In this document: positions 1-14,053 of the stretch, in pieces
How the letters are laid out: every line of letters begins with the position of its first letter
Position numbering within the stretch: position 1 is the first letter of the stretch
Origin: Liolophura sinensis
Lineage: Eukaryota; Mollusca; Polyplacophora; Chitonida; Chitonidae
Reading direction: 5' to 3'
Assembly (NCBI RefSeq): GCF_032854445.1
Contig: NC_088297.1
Span: 22,581,127 to 22,645,126, forward strand
DNA length: 64,000 nucleotides
The notes under the pieces: generated by a model
What the model was told of the DNA's origin: nothing
What the model saw: only the letters and a program-made list of their open reading frames with translations
The model's database searches: none
Made by a program: the position numbers and the translations under genes

Positions 1-37
1 GTCGGCAGCGAGTCAATTGTATGGGAGCTACATTAAC

Positions 38-243
38 CTCCTCCTATCATAACTCGCTGTAAAACTCGGAACATTCGCTTTATCGAGGCGCAAAGCTTTG
101 GAGAACCAAGGCGCTACCTTTCCAGGAGCCGTCAGACTTTGCCGCGATAATCTGCTTGGTTCTCTGTCAGAAGACAAAATCTCTTCCAATAAATCAGACA
201 CAGATGTCGTTTTTGTGACAGTCCGGCAACTCTGACTTGCCAT
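38..243 (-). CDS. Candidate first coding exon of an unidentified protein
   Basis: An open frame starts at the ATG at 243-241 in a good context (AAAATGGC) with an in-frame TGA a few codons upstream, so the frame cannot extend further 5' without splicing. It encodes MASQSCRTVTKTTSVSDLLE, then an Arg/Ser-rich stretch and KVAPWFSKALRLDKANVP. A donor-like AG/GTTAAT occurs at 38/37, just before the frame closes with TAG at 30-28. This section is clearly more GC-rich than the following kilobases. No family is recognised. If real, it is the first exon of a gene running off the left edge; it does not resemble any kinesin-3 FHA or tail sequence. Chance remains possible. Confidence 0.33.
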
Positions 244-1794
244 TTTATTGCATCAATTATTGACTTCTAAGATATTAATCCGAAAAGCGGGTCTTCAGTT
301 CTGGGGAATGCAAAAGTGCCGTTGGATCAATAGTGTCAAATATTGGCGTCGTGCGACTGATAAGCCTCTCCATGGTTTGACCAGCAATAGGAACCCCATG
401 ATGATGAGGAACTGTAGTTGGTTCACAACACAGTTAGGGAAGGAAATGACTGTAAGAACATGATCATTTCCAGGCTTATCAAAGCCACGCAAACAGTCCG
501 TCACAGGCAGACAGTGATTGAAATTGATGCCTACAGAGATGGAAATCGCCCTATTCCATTAGCGTTTACCAGTACAACCACTCACATGACCATTTGTCAA
601 ATGAAAGTTTTTCCGTAAACATGCAGATGCCAATACTCCAGGATCAGTGGGCAAAGTTATAACACAGTAATAGGAAATTACAAGATCTATACTTACAGGA
701 AACCACAACAAATAACAAGTCCTTTTTTCCCTTCTGTTCAGAAAGGGATCCCTACATGTTTTGGGATGGGATGAAAGCAAAACCAGTTTCAGAAGGATTT
801 AAACCTCAGCATGAAACAGGAGAAAAAAAGCTGACAAGCCTTGCAAAGGGCCATGGTAATATAAATGAAAGAGCATATAAAGAAAAAAAAATCAAAACCT
901 CTAAGCGTCCAACGGAAATCAAAAAGACAAACTTGAACAAACATTAGGTGATGCAGTGATTGTGTGCATATCTGACACAATTCGCAGCTTTACTTAAGAA
1001 CAGGTTTCCGCACTCCTAGCATGTCCAGGCTTATCCACGCCGTGTAATTTCCAGGGTGCTTGTGCACATCGAGTTTATACCCAATGAAATTAATACATAA
1101 TTTGATCTAAGAAATCAAATCAAAATTCACTGAATTCCTTCTGGAGATTTCATAAAATCATGATCACCACTCCCCTGCCCCAGCCCCACCATAAACACAC
1201 CCACCCACTTAGCGCTCCAGCCAGCTAGCAAACCATGTGAAGACACAAAGATTGTGGTATCGAAAGATCAGAGGCAAGTCATAGTTTTATGGGCACTGGT
1301 TGATAGGTTAGCCTCCATAAGGATCTAACCTGCACAGAGCATGACCTGATCTGGCACCCCAATACTTTCACATCTTAGGCCCAATTGGGTTTTCTTCAAA
1401 CAGAGGGATAAAGCGGTTCAAATTGCAGGAATTCTCATCGGCCCTGCTTCCTAGTGTTCATTGGATTTTGTCACAGGAGACGAAAGGTTGCTACCGACCC
1501 AAACATGTGCCCAATCGACCTGCGTCTCCAATAAACGGGGCTACACTGGACACCCGAGATTATAAAAATACCTTTTCCCCACTCTTAAGACACAAGCTAC
1601 ATAGCACAAGTGGAATTGCCCATCCCAAATTCTGGATAGAGACTTTTCCACAGGGTGAAAATTGCTAGTTGTGAAGAACCGATATGATCCTCATCTAGAA
1701 AGATAAGTCCTCAGCTGTAACACGGCTCATGCTAATCCAGCCGCAGACCAGAAAATAATACAAGCAGAAATGATTTGCCCTTAATTAAACTTCA
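244..1794. other. No gene recognised
   Basis: AT-rich sequence with only short chance frames. It lies upstream of the candidate minus-strand exon at 38-243, so its promoter would be here, but no TATA/initiator pair stands out. Confidence 0.6.
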
Positions 1795-2495
1795 CTCCTT
1801 TTTATGTGGAACTAGGAATCTTAGTAACAAGTACAAATGTTTTGAGTAATGTGATCAGTCCCGTACGGCTATTTACACACACATCGGTGAATAGGAATTT
1901 ACTATTATACATAGCCAATGGAAACGTAATCCCATTTCATTCAGTGTTCTCAACTGAGGTAATGAACACAAAGTTCATTAATTATAATAATCTGTTCCTG
2001 TCATAACAAGGACAGCATCGATATATTTCCCAGCGGTATTGGGGCAGAATGAGCCTGCGTCCCTGAGCAACAGCCTGAAAGTACGAGCCAGAGCCATTAA
2101 TACAACATTCAATGATGTGCTGTTAAGGGCAAATGTAGTTATGCTTCTAATTTCCAAAAACATCCCATGAAAAACCACAGTGAAAAAACAGTTATCACAA
2201 AATACTTTTGAGAAGATATGAACAAAAGTGTTAACAGAGCATTCAGAGATTACCGGTAGCTCACCTAATTGAGCAGTTTGTAAAACTGCATAGCTGTTCA
2301 GCTCATGAGGATACATTCAAATACTGATCTCTAAACCAAATGAAAGTAGAATGATTGACCCTGTCATACACAGATATTATCCTCAAATTATATAGTGCTA
2401 AGATCTTGCCATTAAATCAACAAAAAAGACTAAAATTATTACACTGTCACAACTATGACTGTTTATCATATGCATACGGATTACAGAGCAGTGAC
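1795..2495. repeat. Segmental duplication, copy A (without SINE)
   Basis: This segment is a direct repeat of about 5068-5970. The best-matching core runs 1881-2410 and includes long near-identical stretches such as the one around 1955-2160. It lacks the SINE found in copy B and so shows the empty insertion site (CACCTAATTGAGC around 2264). No coding potential was recognised in either copy. Outer limits are approximate because similarity fades. Confidence 0.85.
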
Positions 2496-5067
2496 TTCAA
2501 ACGGAGTTGTAAATCATTGTGGAGGTAAAAGACATTGTGGGGATCGAGTTAGAGCACAACTTTACCACAGAGGTCTTTGATACGCAAACCGTGACCTGCA
2601 TTTGGCAATCCACGTACTATGGAAGGCAAATGCAACCCTGTAAATTGCTGAGCAAAATGTTGAGCTATGGTGTAAAAGACTTTCTTGGTCTTTGTTATGC
2701 AAATTGAAACTGATGATTGGCTATCTGTGTAATTAGGTGACCACTGCTACCCTGTGATTGGCCAAAAGCTTTAACCAAATTGGACACCGACAGCATCTGA
2801 TACCCCTCTTAAAATACCTCTTATTACTTCGTAAGGAGCTGACACAATGACACAAGCATGAACAGCAATTAAATTTAAGGCCTGCATGCAAATTCTGTCA
2901 CTCAACACATTTGCATTTTTATATTTCCTTTAATTACAATGATGCTACAGAGCCAATTAAGTGAAGGATTTCATGTTGGAATAGCTGTATCTAAGCAGAT
3001 AATTAATGTATATCTATCTACAAATAAATGCACAAAAGGTTCAAAGAAAGAGTAAAGAGTGAAAAACGTTTCGTGTGATGTCTTTGAACTGAAGACTATT
3101 ATCTCGCGACGAGTTCTCTCACAGAAATACCTTGTTTTCTTCACTCTGATTATTTCTATCAACAGTTCAACAAAACAAAATCCATAAAGCAATAAATACA
3201 TATTTTATGTCCATATTATGAAGCCAAAAGCACAAACCGATGAGTTATTTTTGTATGTGTTTCCCTTTATTACACACATTTTTTTCGTATAGCTCTGCAA
3301 GTGCTGATAATGCCTAACAGGTTCACCTACGAGGATAGCATTCTGGAGAGACAGCTTCCTTGTCGAATACGTGTGTTACACGGCACAATGCTCTACACAG
3401 ATTGAATCAAAAATATCAGAGGCGACAGAAAAATGTCTGATATGACATCAAGTGGTAAGCTTTCTATATCGATCTACAAGGGTGAAGAATGTCAATTTTG
3501 TATGGCTGATTTCATACGAAACTTAAAATGAGGCGAGATGAGATTCATGCCTGAAAAGATACTCCCCCAGGGGATTCGGCCTCCCAACTCCAGTCATGCG
3601 AAACAGCCGCAGCAGCAAATAGGTCTGAGCGGTCTGTCTTAGTTGGGGATTCCAAGCAGGCAAATTTCCATCACTTCTTGTCAAACCTTGGAGCCAGCCA
3701 AAGCAAATTGCAATCAACAGTTTTATTATGCCTTGAGAAGGATAAAAGCCACTCGAAGCATACAGTACACCCACTGTCTGTTGCTGATTGGATGCACATG
3801 GAAAAGGCAGTGAAAAAACCCCCTGGACAGCTAGTCCAAAGTTGTCCTCACGTACATGCCAGTGCCAGTTATATAGCCAATTCAATTTATTACACACATA
3901 TTCCACATGGGACAATGATAGTGATGCTGAATTGCATACATTTTAGCCACAATACAACAAAATGCACGCCGAAGACCTACCAAAAGTGAATATATCTGCA
4001 TAATTTATTTACTTTATTGGTGCGTAATGCCACACTAGTAATTTTTTCATTCACGTGTATGAGAAACTGCAGTCAGTTTTATTGGTGAAGGAAACCAGAG
4101 TGCTGGAGAGTAGGGCACACGGGGGTATGGGGGGAGAGAGAAAGAGGACAGACGGAATATACTTTGTGAGTGTGTGAGGGGTTGAGGGGGGAGGGGGATA
4201 TACTTATCTCTGGTAATTAAGTTGCCGAACTTTTCAACATCTTACAGAGAGCACAGGATATTATGGTGGTAGCAACACCATCATAATTCGATGAACTTTA
4301 CATCAAAGATTAAAGAACCACACATTAACCTCAAAACACTTTAGTAAGGTCAACAAATATTACCATCAGAAACAGAAAAAATGTGAAGGAATTTGAAGTT
4401 GATCATTTTGATTACAATTAATTCAGAACTTCCAGCCGTGACAAAATTATGAAAAAACTTGCACAACCGTGAAATAATACCACTAAAAAAAAAGGTGTAC
4501 ATAATATAACATCACCCATAATGGCGAGTTTCACCTGCAACTACACCACTCAATTTACTGTCCTTTTTTTCTATTTATTTACTCTATTGTTTCATACATA
4601 TTTAGCTCAAATTTTACAGACATAATCAAGAACGTCATTTTGGTCGGATTACTATTGACAGAATTGGTTTTAGAAAATCCCTTCTAGAGCAGAAGAGTTC
4701 TCCCAAGGTTCCTGTTGAGTTTTATCTCGTGCAGATGAAGCTGGTGTCTGATTTCCCGCGAGGTTCAGCTAAGTGGACATGCAAGCTTCGTGACCTGCAA
4801 TCAGCGGTGGAACAATAGTGGCCAGCAGTTGGGGAGATAACTTTAATTGGTGACGATTGTTTGCGACAGTAAATGGGTCTCTTAATTGGATGATAACCAT
4901 CAACAGAGGTGGTACAGTGACTGCCTTGAGCTATGTTAAGTCCACCAAAGGGTACCAGGTTTAAGACCAAGTAATCTGATTGTACTGGAGTGCAAATCAA
5001 AAACTTCACTGCCAAACAACTTTCCACACTCCCAGTTACATATTATTCTGACATATCAGTCCTTATA
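2496..5067. other. No gene recognised; G-rich patch at 4113-4200
   Basis: The spacer between the two duplicated segments. The only visible structure is a purine-rich stretch with several G-runs (GTATGGGGGGAGAGAGAAAG and GAGGGGTTGAGGGGGGAGGG). Confidence 0.6.
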
Positions 5068-5970
5068 TTTTTGTGTGGAATAAAATTGGAAAAAGAATGT
5101 AGATCAAAGTCAAAACCAGACACAAATTCCTTTTGTCCCGACACATCAGTGAATGAGAATTTAGCATCATACATAGCCAATGGAAACCTAATCCCATTTC
5201 ATTCAGCGTTCTCAATTGAGGTAATGAACACAAAGTTCATTAATTATAATAATCTGTTCCTGTCATAACAAGGACAGCATCGATATATTTCCCAGCGGTA
5301 TTGGGGCAGAATGAGCCTGCGTCCCTGAGCAACAGCCCGAAAGTACGAGCTAGAGCCATTAATACAACATTCAATGATGTGCTGTTAAGGGCAAATGTAG
5401 TTATGCTTCTAATTTCCAAAAACATCCCATGATAAACACCTGTGAAAAGACGGTTATCACAAAATACTTTTGAGAAGATATGAACAAAAGTGTTAACAAA
5501 GCATTCAGAGATTACCGGTAGCTCTCCTGATTGTTTATTTATTTATTTGATTGGTGTTTTATGCTGTACTCAAGAATATTTCACTTATATGACGGCGGCC
5601 AGCATTAAGGTGGGAGGAAACTGGGCAGAGCCCGTGGGAAACCCACGACCACCCGCAGGTTGGTGACAGGCCTTCCCACGTACCTCGCCTGATTGAGCAG
5701 TTTGTAAAACTGCATAAGATTCAACTCATGTAATACAAATACTGACCTATAAACCAAATAGTAGAATCATTGACACCGTCATAAACAGATATTATCCTCT
5801 CATTAAACACTGCTAATATCTTGCCACAAATTACTTATGTCTTGACTCATATTTATTACAAATACATGTTGACACAAACACAGTTTAAGCCTGGCCTATA
5901 GCTAACATAATAACAAAATGAATACTTCCACAAATGACAAACCCACTGTTTATGATAAGCTGCAGAGCAA
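5068..5970. repeat. Segmental duplication, copy B (with SINE insertion)
   Basis: Direct repeat of copy A about 3.2 kb away. The core 5141-5826 matches 1881-2410 apart from a 154-bp SINE at 5534-5687 with its target-site duplication, and scattered substitutions and small indels. The SINE therefore arrived after the duplication, or copy A descends from an unoccupied allele. Confidence 0.85.
5534..5687 (-). mobile_element. tRNA-type SINE with AAAT tail, 5'-truncated
   Basis: The reverse-oriented tail (TTTATTTATTTATTTGATTGG) lies at the left, followed by the family core (ACTCAAGAATATTTCACTTA, GGAGGAAACTGGGCAGAGCC, AACCCACGACCA). The tRNA-like head is missing. It is flanked by CCTGATTG at 5526-5533 and 5688-5695, a perfect 8-bp target-site duplication. 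Copy A of the surrounding duplication has the unoccupied site. Confidence 0.9.
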
Positions 5971-8900
5971 ACTGTCTTAATCCCACGATACGAACATGAG
6001 TATGTATCATAAGAATACCTCACCAGAAGAGTGGCAATCACGATCATTGTTTATACAGATTAACCTTGGTTGTGACACAGTCTGGCACCAGGTGGCGTTA
6101 CCAGAAAAAGATCAATTCCTTTTATTTTCATTTAGAATGGAAGTATTAGGTTTCCAACATAACAGCATGCAGGCAAATGTTAGCAAACATTTCCTCACAA
6201 ATGTTTGCATAACCTTTACATGTTCCAGCACAATGGTGTAAAATACACTGTCTTCAAAGAATCCATTGTGAAGCTGTCAAAGTCATATAATCTACAACCA
6301 TGTGCACGTCTCCAGCTGCAAAAACTGGAGACTCTACATGCTGTTTTGAAAATTTTTATGACATTTGATTCCTTTCGATTAAAGACATCCAAAGCCTCTT
6401 GCCTATGCCCATGCTATTCAAAAATGAACATTCTATTGGTTATTAATACTTTGTTTAAAAAAAAGAGCGTTCATATACGACCAGCGATAGATGCAATCAC
6501 TATATGACATACACATGTATAATGTAAACAATCCGTGTATATGACGGGGTATGAAGTCTTTAGATGACCATGTCTTAAATTTATTAGTATAACACCAATC
6601 TAATAAATAAATAAATAAATATTCCACTGTGCAAACCTCCAAGGACTGCTTTGGTTTATATACCATGCATTAGCTGTCAAAAGCAGTGGTAGTTACAAGG
6701 TTGATTCCAACTGACACACACAAACCTCCACTCCTTGACCAAAATTCCCCCAGCCAATATTAAAGGCATTTTGACGAGTGAGATAAGAGTACAGTGGATG
6801 ACAGCCTCAGACTGTGCACATCAGCTGTAGAGTACATCAGTGTCATCAGGGAGTCCAATCTCTGACCCCTGCTATCAGTTTTGGCTTCTCAAATCCACCC
6901 TGAATACACCACAAGGGACATCACCATTCTAACTGCCAAATGAATTTCATTATTGCTCTTGACCGAAATTCAGCACTGTACCATAGCAACGTGAATAGGT
7001 CTTCATCAACCAGTTACCATGCAAGCAGTAAGTGGGGAGGATAAATATGCAAATATGACGACATTGTGTCTTTAATTTACGCAAACCTCGTTAAGAGGAT
7101 GTTTAACGCCATGCATAATTACAACCAAAATGCATAATGCAATTCTTGTTGACAGTGCCAATTCAACGAGACCTTTTGGCCTTGACTGTTCTGTATACAC
7201 CTCATCTGGGCAGACCCATGCATCTTTAGTACACACTGATTTATAAGTGCAAACTGCCCCCGCCCCCATCCCCAAATCCATATGATGAATCACCAATCAG
7301 CTTAATGCTTCGATTAAAGTGTTAAAGCGAACATTATGTTCATTAAACAAGTTTTGAAACATAAAGTGAGACATCAAATCTGATATTTTCAATCATACAC
7401 GACACACCACTTTGGAAAAAATTCCGAAAAATTATTGAATAATAACTTATGAACGAAGCATTATCTTTTTCTTCAAGGAATTCAGGTCTTCCCAGGTCAA
7501 TCCCGCAAGCCATAACTGTCACATTTCATTGGTGGTTAGGAAGATTACAAAACCATCTGTGAGAGCCACACTAAACACTTTATAAATGACAAGAATACTA
7601 ATGCGCATCTGTTGCTAGCATCGCACAATTCACTTAACACGTTGGTGAGTTCCTAAATGTTTTGATCATAATACTGGCAGTTATTTTATTAAAATAAGCT
7701 GGTCTTAGTAACAAAATATTCATACACTTCGTTTACAACTAGGAATATGAAAGACAAATGAAATATCATTTTAATACTGAAACATTTAATTGTAATTTCA
7801 AGTATGTTTCAGCTTACTATTATCTGTGACGATTCAGTAAATCATTGTTTTTTTTTGTTTTTGTTTTAACGCAAAGAGAAAATTAAAACTTGAAAGGTCT
7901 AATCTGATCCAGAGTCTGTCTTCCAAACACTGCCATCAGATTACACGTACTGTGTAACTTGGAAAATAATACAGATCTATAATCTCCAAAAATATCCCAG
8001 TACACTTCACTCAAATCCCACACCTGTAACAATAAACTTACCAAAAAAACAATAATCTCCTTCAATGCTTGATTTTAAATTACATTCAGGCTTTGCACTA
8101 CACAAACAGCTACATAGCGGATCCATTGCAGACTTTTCCATATAGCAGCACTACAAGTTGAATGCCTGAAAAAATTGGTAATGTTTGAGGAGGAAAAAAT
8201 AAAATGACGAAAAAAAACACAAAAAACCTGACAATTTCAAGCCTGAGGAAATGTCAAATAGTGCATCAGATGACCGTGCACATGCCACTCCAATGGCTAC
8301 ACATTTTCTTTTTCTTCTTTGTATGCCACATCTAAATGCAATATCCATTAAGAGTAAAAAATGAAAGCAGACATTTATTAAAAATTATGACTCAAATATC
8401 TCCGCTCGACTCACCTTTTTTTTAAAGCATTTACACTGCTGTCTACAGTGTTTTTGTAGCTTTGTGAGAACTGAAGTCATGGTTGCAGAAATCCTGTTAT
8501 TTCTCAGTTTCCATCATTCAGACTTTACGGTAATTCTGACTTATCCGTGGTGGAATTCTACCGATTATTTACGGCTTTTAGTATCTGCTGATCCTTCATT
8601 GTGTAATCATCACTGTAGGGTTGAAAAATTACCCTATTTTAACATCAGCTTCCTGTGTATTAAAGGGCTCATTTCGTGAAATCAATTTTCTCTATCAACA
8701 CATCCTTTTTTCCCTGATTTATTCCCTGAGGCAAGAGATAATCCTGGGTCATTAAATCCATCCAAGCACATATTGTTGACCAGCCCGGCTGAATTTACAT
8801 CAAGCTTTATAAAAAAACACAAAACCTTGGTATGATGAATGCAAATTTCGTATAAATACAAAACAACATAATTGAACAAGATTTAACACATCTATATATA

Positions 8901-11900
8901 TCTGCACAAAGCCCTACAAAAACTCAAAGCAGCAGGAAATCCAGAAATTTCGACAACACTACCCCGCTGGACTACATATTACATGGCCACTGTTGTGCCA
9001 CAGCCATAAGTTCCTCGGGGCTTATCCTGCATACTATCCTGGGTTTATCGTATCACATTTTCACTTCACTGCAACAGGAAATCCTTAAAAGAAACGTAAT
9101 GAAATCTGATATTCCAAAGACAGCATGAATTCTTTCTTGGAAGCAACACAATTGTCGTCCTTCTGAACATGAAACACTGCTGGCCAAGCGGTAAACCAAA
9201 AGCAGTGTCACCTAGACACTGGTCCAAGAGGTCCTGTATACATTGTAAATGCCCTGCCCTTGAAAGTTAGCACTGGACTCCCTCATTTGCACCCTTCTCT
9301 ATGAGAGGACACAGACAACGGTGTAGAATACACACATCTTTTATCAACAGCTCTCCAGCCGATTTCAATACACAGAATTTCTTAGCCTTCAATGACAAGT
9401 ACTGGTCCACTCAAAACATAAGAATCCAGATATGTCACTATGGTGGGAAGATAAGCTTGCTGTTCTGAGCCAGTGTACAGGAGAGTGTGGAAGAAAGCGT
9501 TCAGCTTTCTCAAGGCTTGGGATCCTCTGTTGCATAATGGGCAGCAGAAAATCCATAGCGACACGTGCAGTGTGATTGGCGTTCCATCGGTCAGCTCGTG
9601 GTCAAGTGACACAGCTCGTCTCCTTATCTATACAACTCGCAGTATCAACAAAAAGCCTAAAAAGTCCAAACTAAACACAGACGGTAATACTGAGTTACAG
9701 CAATTAACATAAACTAAAAGGCTCTGTCAACAAGCAAGTCATGACTGTGGCTGCATTCCCTTGAACCTTTTGGCCCTTGAGGGTTGATAAGGTGTACGAC
9801 TTAAATAGCTGCTAGTTGAAGTTATACACAATCATCTCCACAGCAGCTATCCTGACTGACTGAATGACTGATTGACTGAATAGGTGTTATCCACTCTCTT
9901 CGCCCAGGACTGCACGTGCTTGAAATCATGCTGGTGGCTGGACCAGTCACAGAAAACACGACACTATCCTCACTGAATAAAAGAAACCCGACACAGAATT
10001 TATTATTCACTAAACGGCTCATCATTATTCATAATCTGGCAGCAGCTTTCAGGAAGACTTGAAAATGTAAACCATTTATTGTCTAGGAAATGTGAAAAAA
10101 GTTCATCTATATGCTAACGGGGTGGATGTCTTCTGTCGTTCTCTACTCGAGATCATCACCGATGGTTCTTCACAGGCAATGGAGATAAAAGCACCGGTGG
10201 CTCCACATAATCATGCATGCATCTCTTTTATCGACGAGGAAAATCAGATGTCTGGTTATACCGGAGATTGCGTTGGGGTGGGCATTCGGAGGGCTGCAGT
10301 TCATAGCCAGTCAGGATTGGTACGCAGCATCTTGGTAAAAGGAATCCCGACTTATCCTGGAGCAGGGTGGTGTGGCAATACCACTCAGTCCAGCCTTACG
10401 TCTTTATCGGACTGAATCGCACGCTTTCACTATAATCTTCTCACCTTCCTCCTGTTTTAAGTATCCTTGTGACTAATCACCCGTGGGGTGGTGCAGTGAG
10501 GAGCGTCACAAGCAACAGGCCTGAGCCACACCATCTCAGCTGGCAGAAATCCGCTTTGCGGCCACTGAACCTGAAGCGTGACAATTGGCTGCTTGAGCCA
10601 GGCGAAATGCTGAATTCATTTCTCTCAAAAGGCTATCACTGATTCTGACAGAAAATTTAGATGCGCAAGATTCCCTAATGCATTAAACACAAAAGCTACC
10701 ACATGCAATATAGGAGCAAATTGGGTCTCAAGGCGCTTTCAGCAATTTCCTGCACCATAGTAGTGAGAAGTGGGTTCGTGTGTATATGCTGGGTTGATGT
10801 AAAAATCGCCATTTTTTCACGCAAGGAAAATTCCAACATCCCATCCCTTTTACTATGTGTTGACACATAGCAGTTTTTGATTCTTTTTTTTCTAAAGTAT
10901 TCTCATATTCTTTCATATATCAACATGCCCATGTGCACCAGTTACGTGTTTCACTTGGCACATGTAATTCTCATGAAAGTCGAAATATTGTGATCATCAA
11001 AAAAAATTTCATCAGAGTTACTTTCTTATTTATCCTGTAAGCCTGTTCTTTTCAATTATAAAAGAAATTTACAGAAAGCATATTCACTTTTCATTTAAAC
11101 AGACATTGGAACATCAACAGTAAGTGAACTGTTTAAATAAATTCTGTGAACATTCGAGGTGACATGATGTGACAATCACATTTCTTACCTTGAAATGTCT
11201 TATTTAGGACTCTCCAGTGAACTAATTTCATCGCAATTAGTTCTGCATTTTAATTGTATTCAGATAAATGAATTAACTTTAAATTCACAAATGTGGCAAT
11301 GCAACCATGGAGTTATGTTATTGTCAAATGTCAGTTCTATACTCACGACCATAACCTAATGTGGACATGCAAAGGGACCTGTCTATGAATATATGAAGTT
11401 AAATTCAAACCCATCAACAGAGGACGCAGCAAGACATTATTTAAATACTGAGATATATTAATTCTGACAAGACCAATTACATTATAGGTTTGATTATGGA
11501 TCAGAAATGTATCAGCTAACTGTACCACTAGCTAGCTATTATATGCAGTCTTAACACCATCTCAGTTTTTGTCTCTCTACTCCTCCCCTCGGGGAGAAAA
11601 AAACAAACAAAAAAACATCAGTTTTATTAACCTTACGGGAATTCTGTCTTGGACAAATTAGAATCTTGTGCATACATTTGTTACTGTAATACAAGGACAT
11701 ATAACAAAAAACTAAATCCTTAACAAATGCCTTCTTTCCTGGTCGTATATTTTACCATAAGCCAAAACTGTCAGATTGAGGATAATGGGAATGTCTGCTC
11801 AGTTTCCATTATGACACTTGGCTAACATAAACATATATCATACTCCACCTAAGAAAAAAACATTCATCCAGTGTCAGCCACAATTCATATATAGTACTGC

Positions 11901-12163
11901 ACATATTTTACATATTAGCTTTCCTCTTTCAAACTTCGATCCAAGTTTAACAAAAATTATGTACTGTTTATGATTATTAAAATTTAGTTGGTTCTTAAGA
12001 CATGCATAGAGAATTTTTAATAACATGGTACATATAAATACTAGTTCCTAATTGTGTTCTGTAATGCACCTCTCGACAAATTATCTGCCGTTATTTGTAG
12101 TCAATATTACTTGTTGAAGATCCTGTTGGAGAGAAAGGCTTTCTAACCGACACCGCAAATGTA
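5971..12163. other. No gene recognised
   Basis: About 6 kb with a short SINE tail remnant at 6588 as the only identified feature. Open frames up to about 107 codons (10092-10415) show no family pattern or splice context. Confidence 0.55.
6588..6621 (+). mobile_element. Short remnant of an AAAT-tailed SINE
   Basis: ACACCAATCTAATAAATAAA is the terminal part of the SINE family seen at 5534, 31131, 34475, 41979 and 61248. Only the last few bases of core plus the tail remain. Confidence 0.5.
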
Positions 12164-12362
12164 CCCTATATGACCATCAATTTTGCCCGTATTTCCTCGA
12201 TTCTGAGAGCTCTATTGACTTTAGAAACATGTTTTGAGGTTTACTCGGAACATGTGATGATATTCTACTGGAAAATTGTAAGCTTCAGCATGAAAAACAA
12301 TATTTCGTTACATTTATTTGCCTCTAAACATACACATTTGTGATATTTTAGGTCATTTAGGC
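12164..12362. mobile_element. MITE-like element, family 1 (TA-flanked, CCTAAATGACC ends)
   Basis: A 199-bp segment starts CCCTATATGACC and ends GGTCATTTAGGC, so the termini are imperfect inverted repeats. A TA dinucleotide flanks both ends, as in Tc1/mariner-type insertions. Its reverse complement aligns along its length with 19349-19569. Confidence 0.62.
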
Positions 12363-13422
12363 TAAATAAAATGGCACTGCCATTTACACTCATCATTAGG
12401 CATATACTGGCTAACAAGGTAATTACAAGCACACGTTACCTGCTTGTAATTACAATGGTAGGAAATAATAAATAATTACTACAAACAAATAATAACACAA
12501 GCAGTTAAGCATTTTGATAAGTTAGGGGTGCCAGCATGCTCTTGTAATTTATATCCAGGAGCAAAGATACATGTTCAAAACTGATGTCCCATGCACTGTG
12601 TAATTGAGTGTGATTCGATTCCATCTTAAGCCTGACATAATGAAGGCAGCTCCGGCATACACATACCATGTGGAATCCGAGGGCCTGGATGCATCAGAGC
12701 ATTGACTTTTCTCATCGTTCATGTAATCAAGGGTGCGGTAGATCAGGCCAGACTCAATAAAGCAGGCCTCATCCATAGAGGCTCCGGAAATCTGCCTAGT
12801 GTTCAACGACTTCATTCAAGATGAGAGACAGAGAGAGAGTGGAAAAACGGCAAAGGCTGGAGAATTCCAATCAAGATTTACAGAAATCCAGCGCAAGAGG
12901 GTCGAAACATCGGCAAACAAGGGTGACTATGAACGAGAGTACCTGACAAGGCAAAGACAACTGGACAGGGAAAACGGGAACAGTTCACAAACCCCAGAAA
13001 AAATCAATGTCCTTCATGAAAAAAATATTAATTTTTTGGTTTGAAATTTTTAGTCAATATTTGTCCATAACATATCTTGAGGTTGGCATGTACAGGAGCA
13101 GCCATGGATCTGTTACACTGACTGAGGTGGGGTTAAATCTTTCCTTTATTCCAGGGGAGTTTAGAGACTTGTGGAGACAAATTCTGCCCAGAAGAAGTCA
13201 ATTTCTTCAAATGAGAGAAGGTTAGTATCCTCAGTACATTGTGGTTTAAACCATAAAGTATGCGGTAAGAAATAGAAGGTTCTCAAAAGATCCATTAGTC
13301 TTAATATTATTTTTTTAGGTTAAAGTGAAATAAAGCAAAAAAAAAAAGAAAAAAGAAAAAGGTATAAAGCATCAACAAAAAGCCCACTCAAGTTTCTAGT
13401 TTCTATGGTCAATAATTCTGTA

Positions 13423-13631
13423 ATTCTTCAACTTTTTCACATGTTTGCAAGGTGTTTGTTCAAGCATATTCTGAAGGCTTTATTCAACGTACAGTCTGAT
13501 AAAATTATACTTTCTGTGAAGCTCTGAAATTGGTCCATGCAACCAATGTAGTTATTTCTACAAAATGAAACGAAAAAGGTGCATAAATTGCACCCAAAGT
13601 TTCTCTTTCGTATCCGAAAAGGTTGAGGAAT
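13423..13631. mobile_element. MITE-like element, family 2 (ATTCTTCAACCTTTTC ends)
   Basis: A 209-bp segment starts ATTCTTCAACTTTTTC and ends with the inverted counterpart GAAAAGGTTGAGGAAT, with TA on both sides. The interior (TCTGATAAAATTATAC, GAAGCTCTGAAA, TGCATAAATTGCAC) is shared with 57032-57234 and 61541-61747 and more weakly with 15103-15311. No coding capacity. Confidence 0.72.
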
Positions 13632-14053
13632 TAGTGTATTGCAAAAGCAATACTAACACATTTTTAAAATACAGGGGATGGATGATCAGTTCTGGAGCCA
13701 TTTAAGGATACTACAGCTTTTTGATCACCACACATGCCAGATACACTGTATTTAATGGGCATGTAGCTCTTTTATGTTCATACACTGTATTTTCTTCCTG
13801 AAAAGTACAATACAACTGCACCAAATTACCTCCCTTGGTGTCACTCCCCCCCTGTTTAAAAGTTCAGTTTCTAAGAGTAAGCCTTACTTAGGTGGGACCT
13901 CATAAAATGGCAAATCCCAAGTTTCGAAGTGAAAGCATCATAAGCTGATAAAAATCTACCTTTAAGACGGATTTTAATTTTGTAAACTGATTTAGAAAGC
14001 CCAGGTTAAACATTATCTTTTTACAATCCATTCCAACATAATTTGAAACTCCT

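Noticed and set aside
12799-13225. Charged plus-strand frame and an exon-like segment (about 13154-13219) with TTCCAG and GTTAGT edges
   Set aside because: Splice-like edges are present, but the enclosed peptide has no recognisable family and the two frames do not join in phase; left unannotated.
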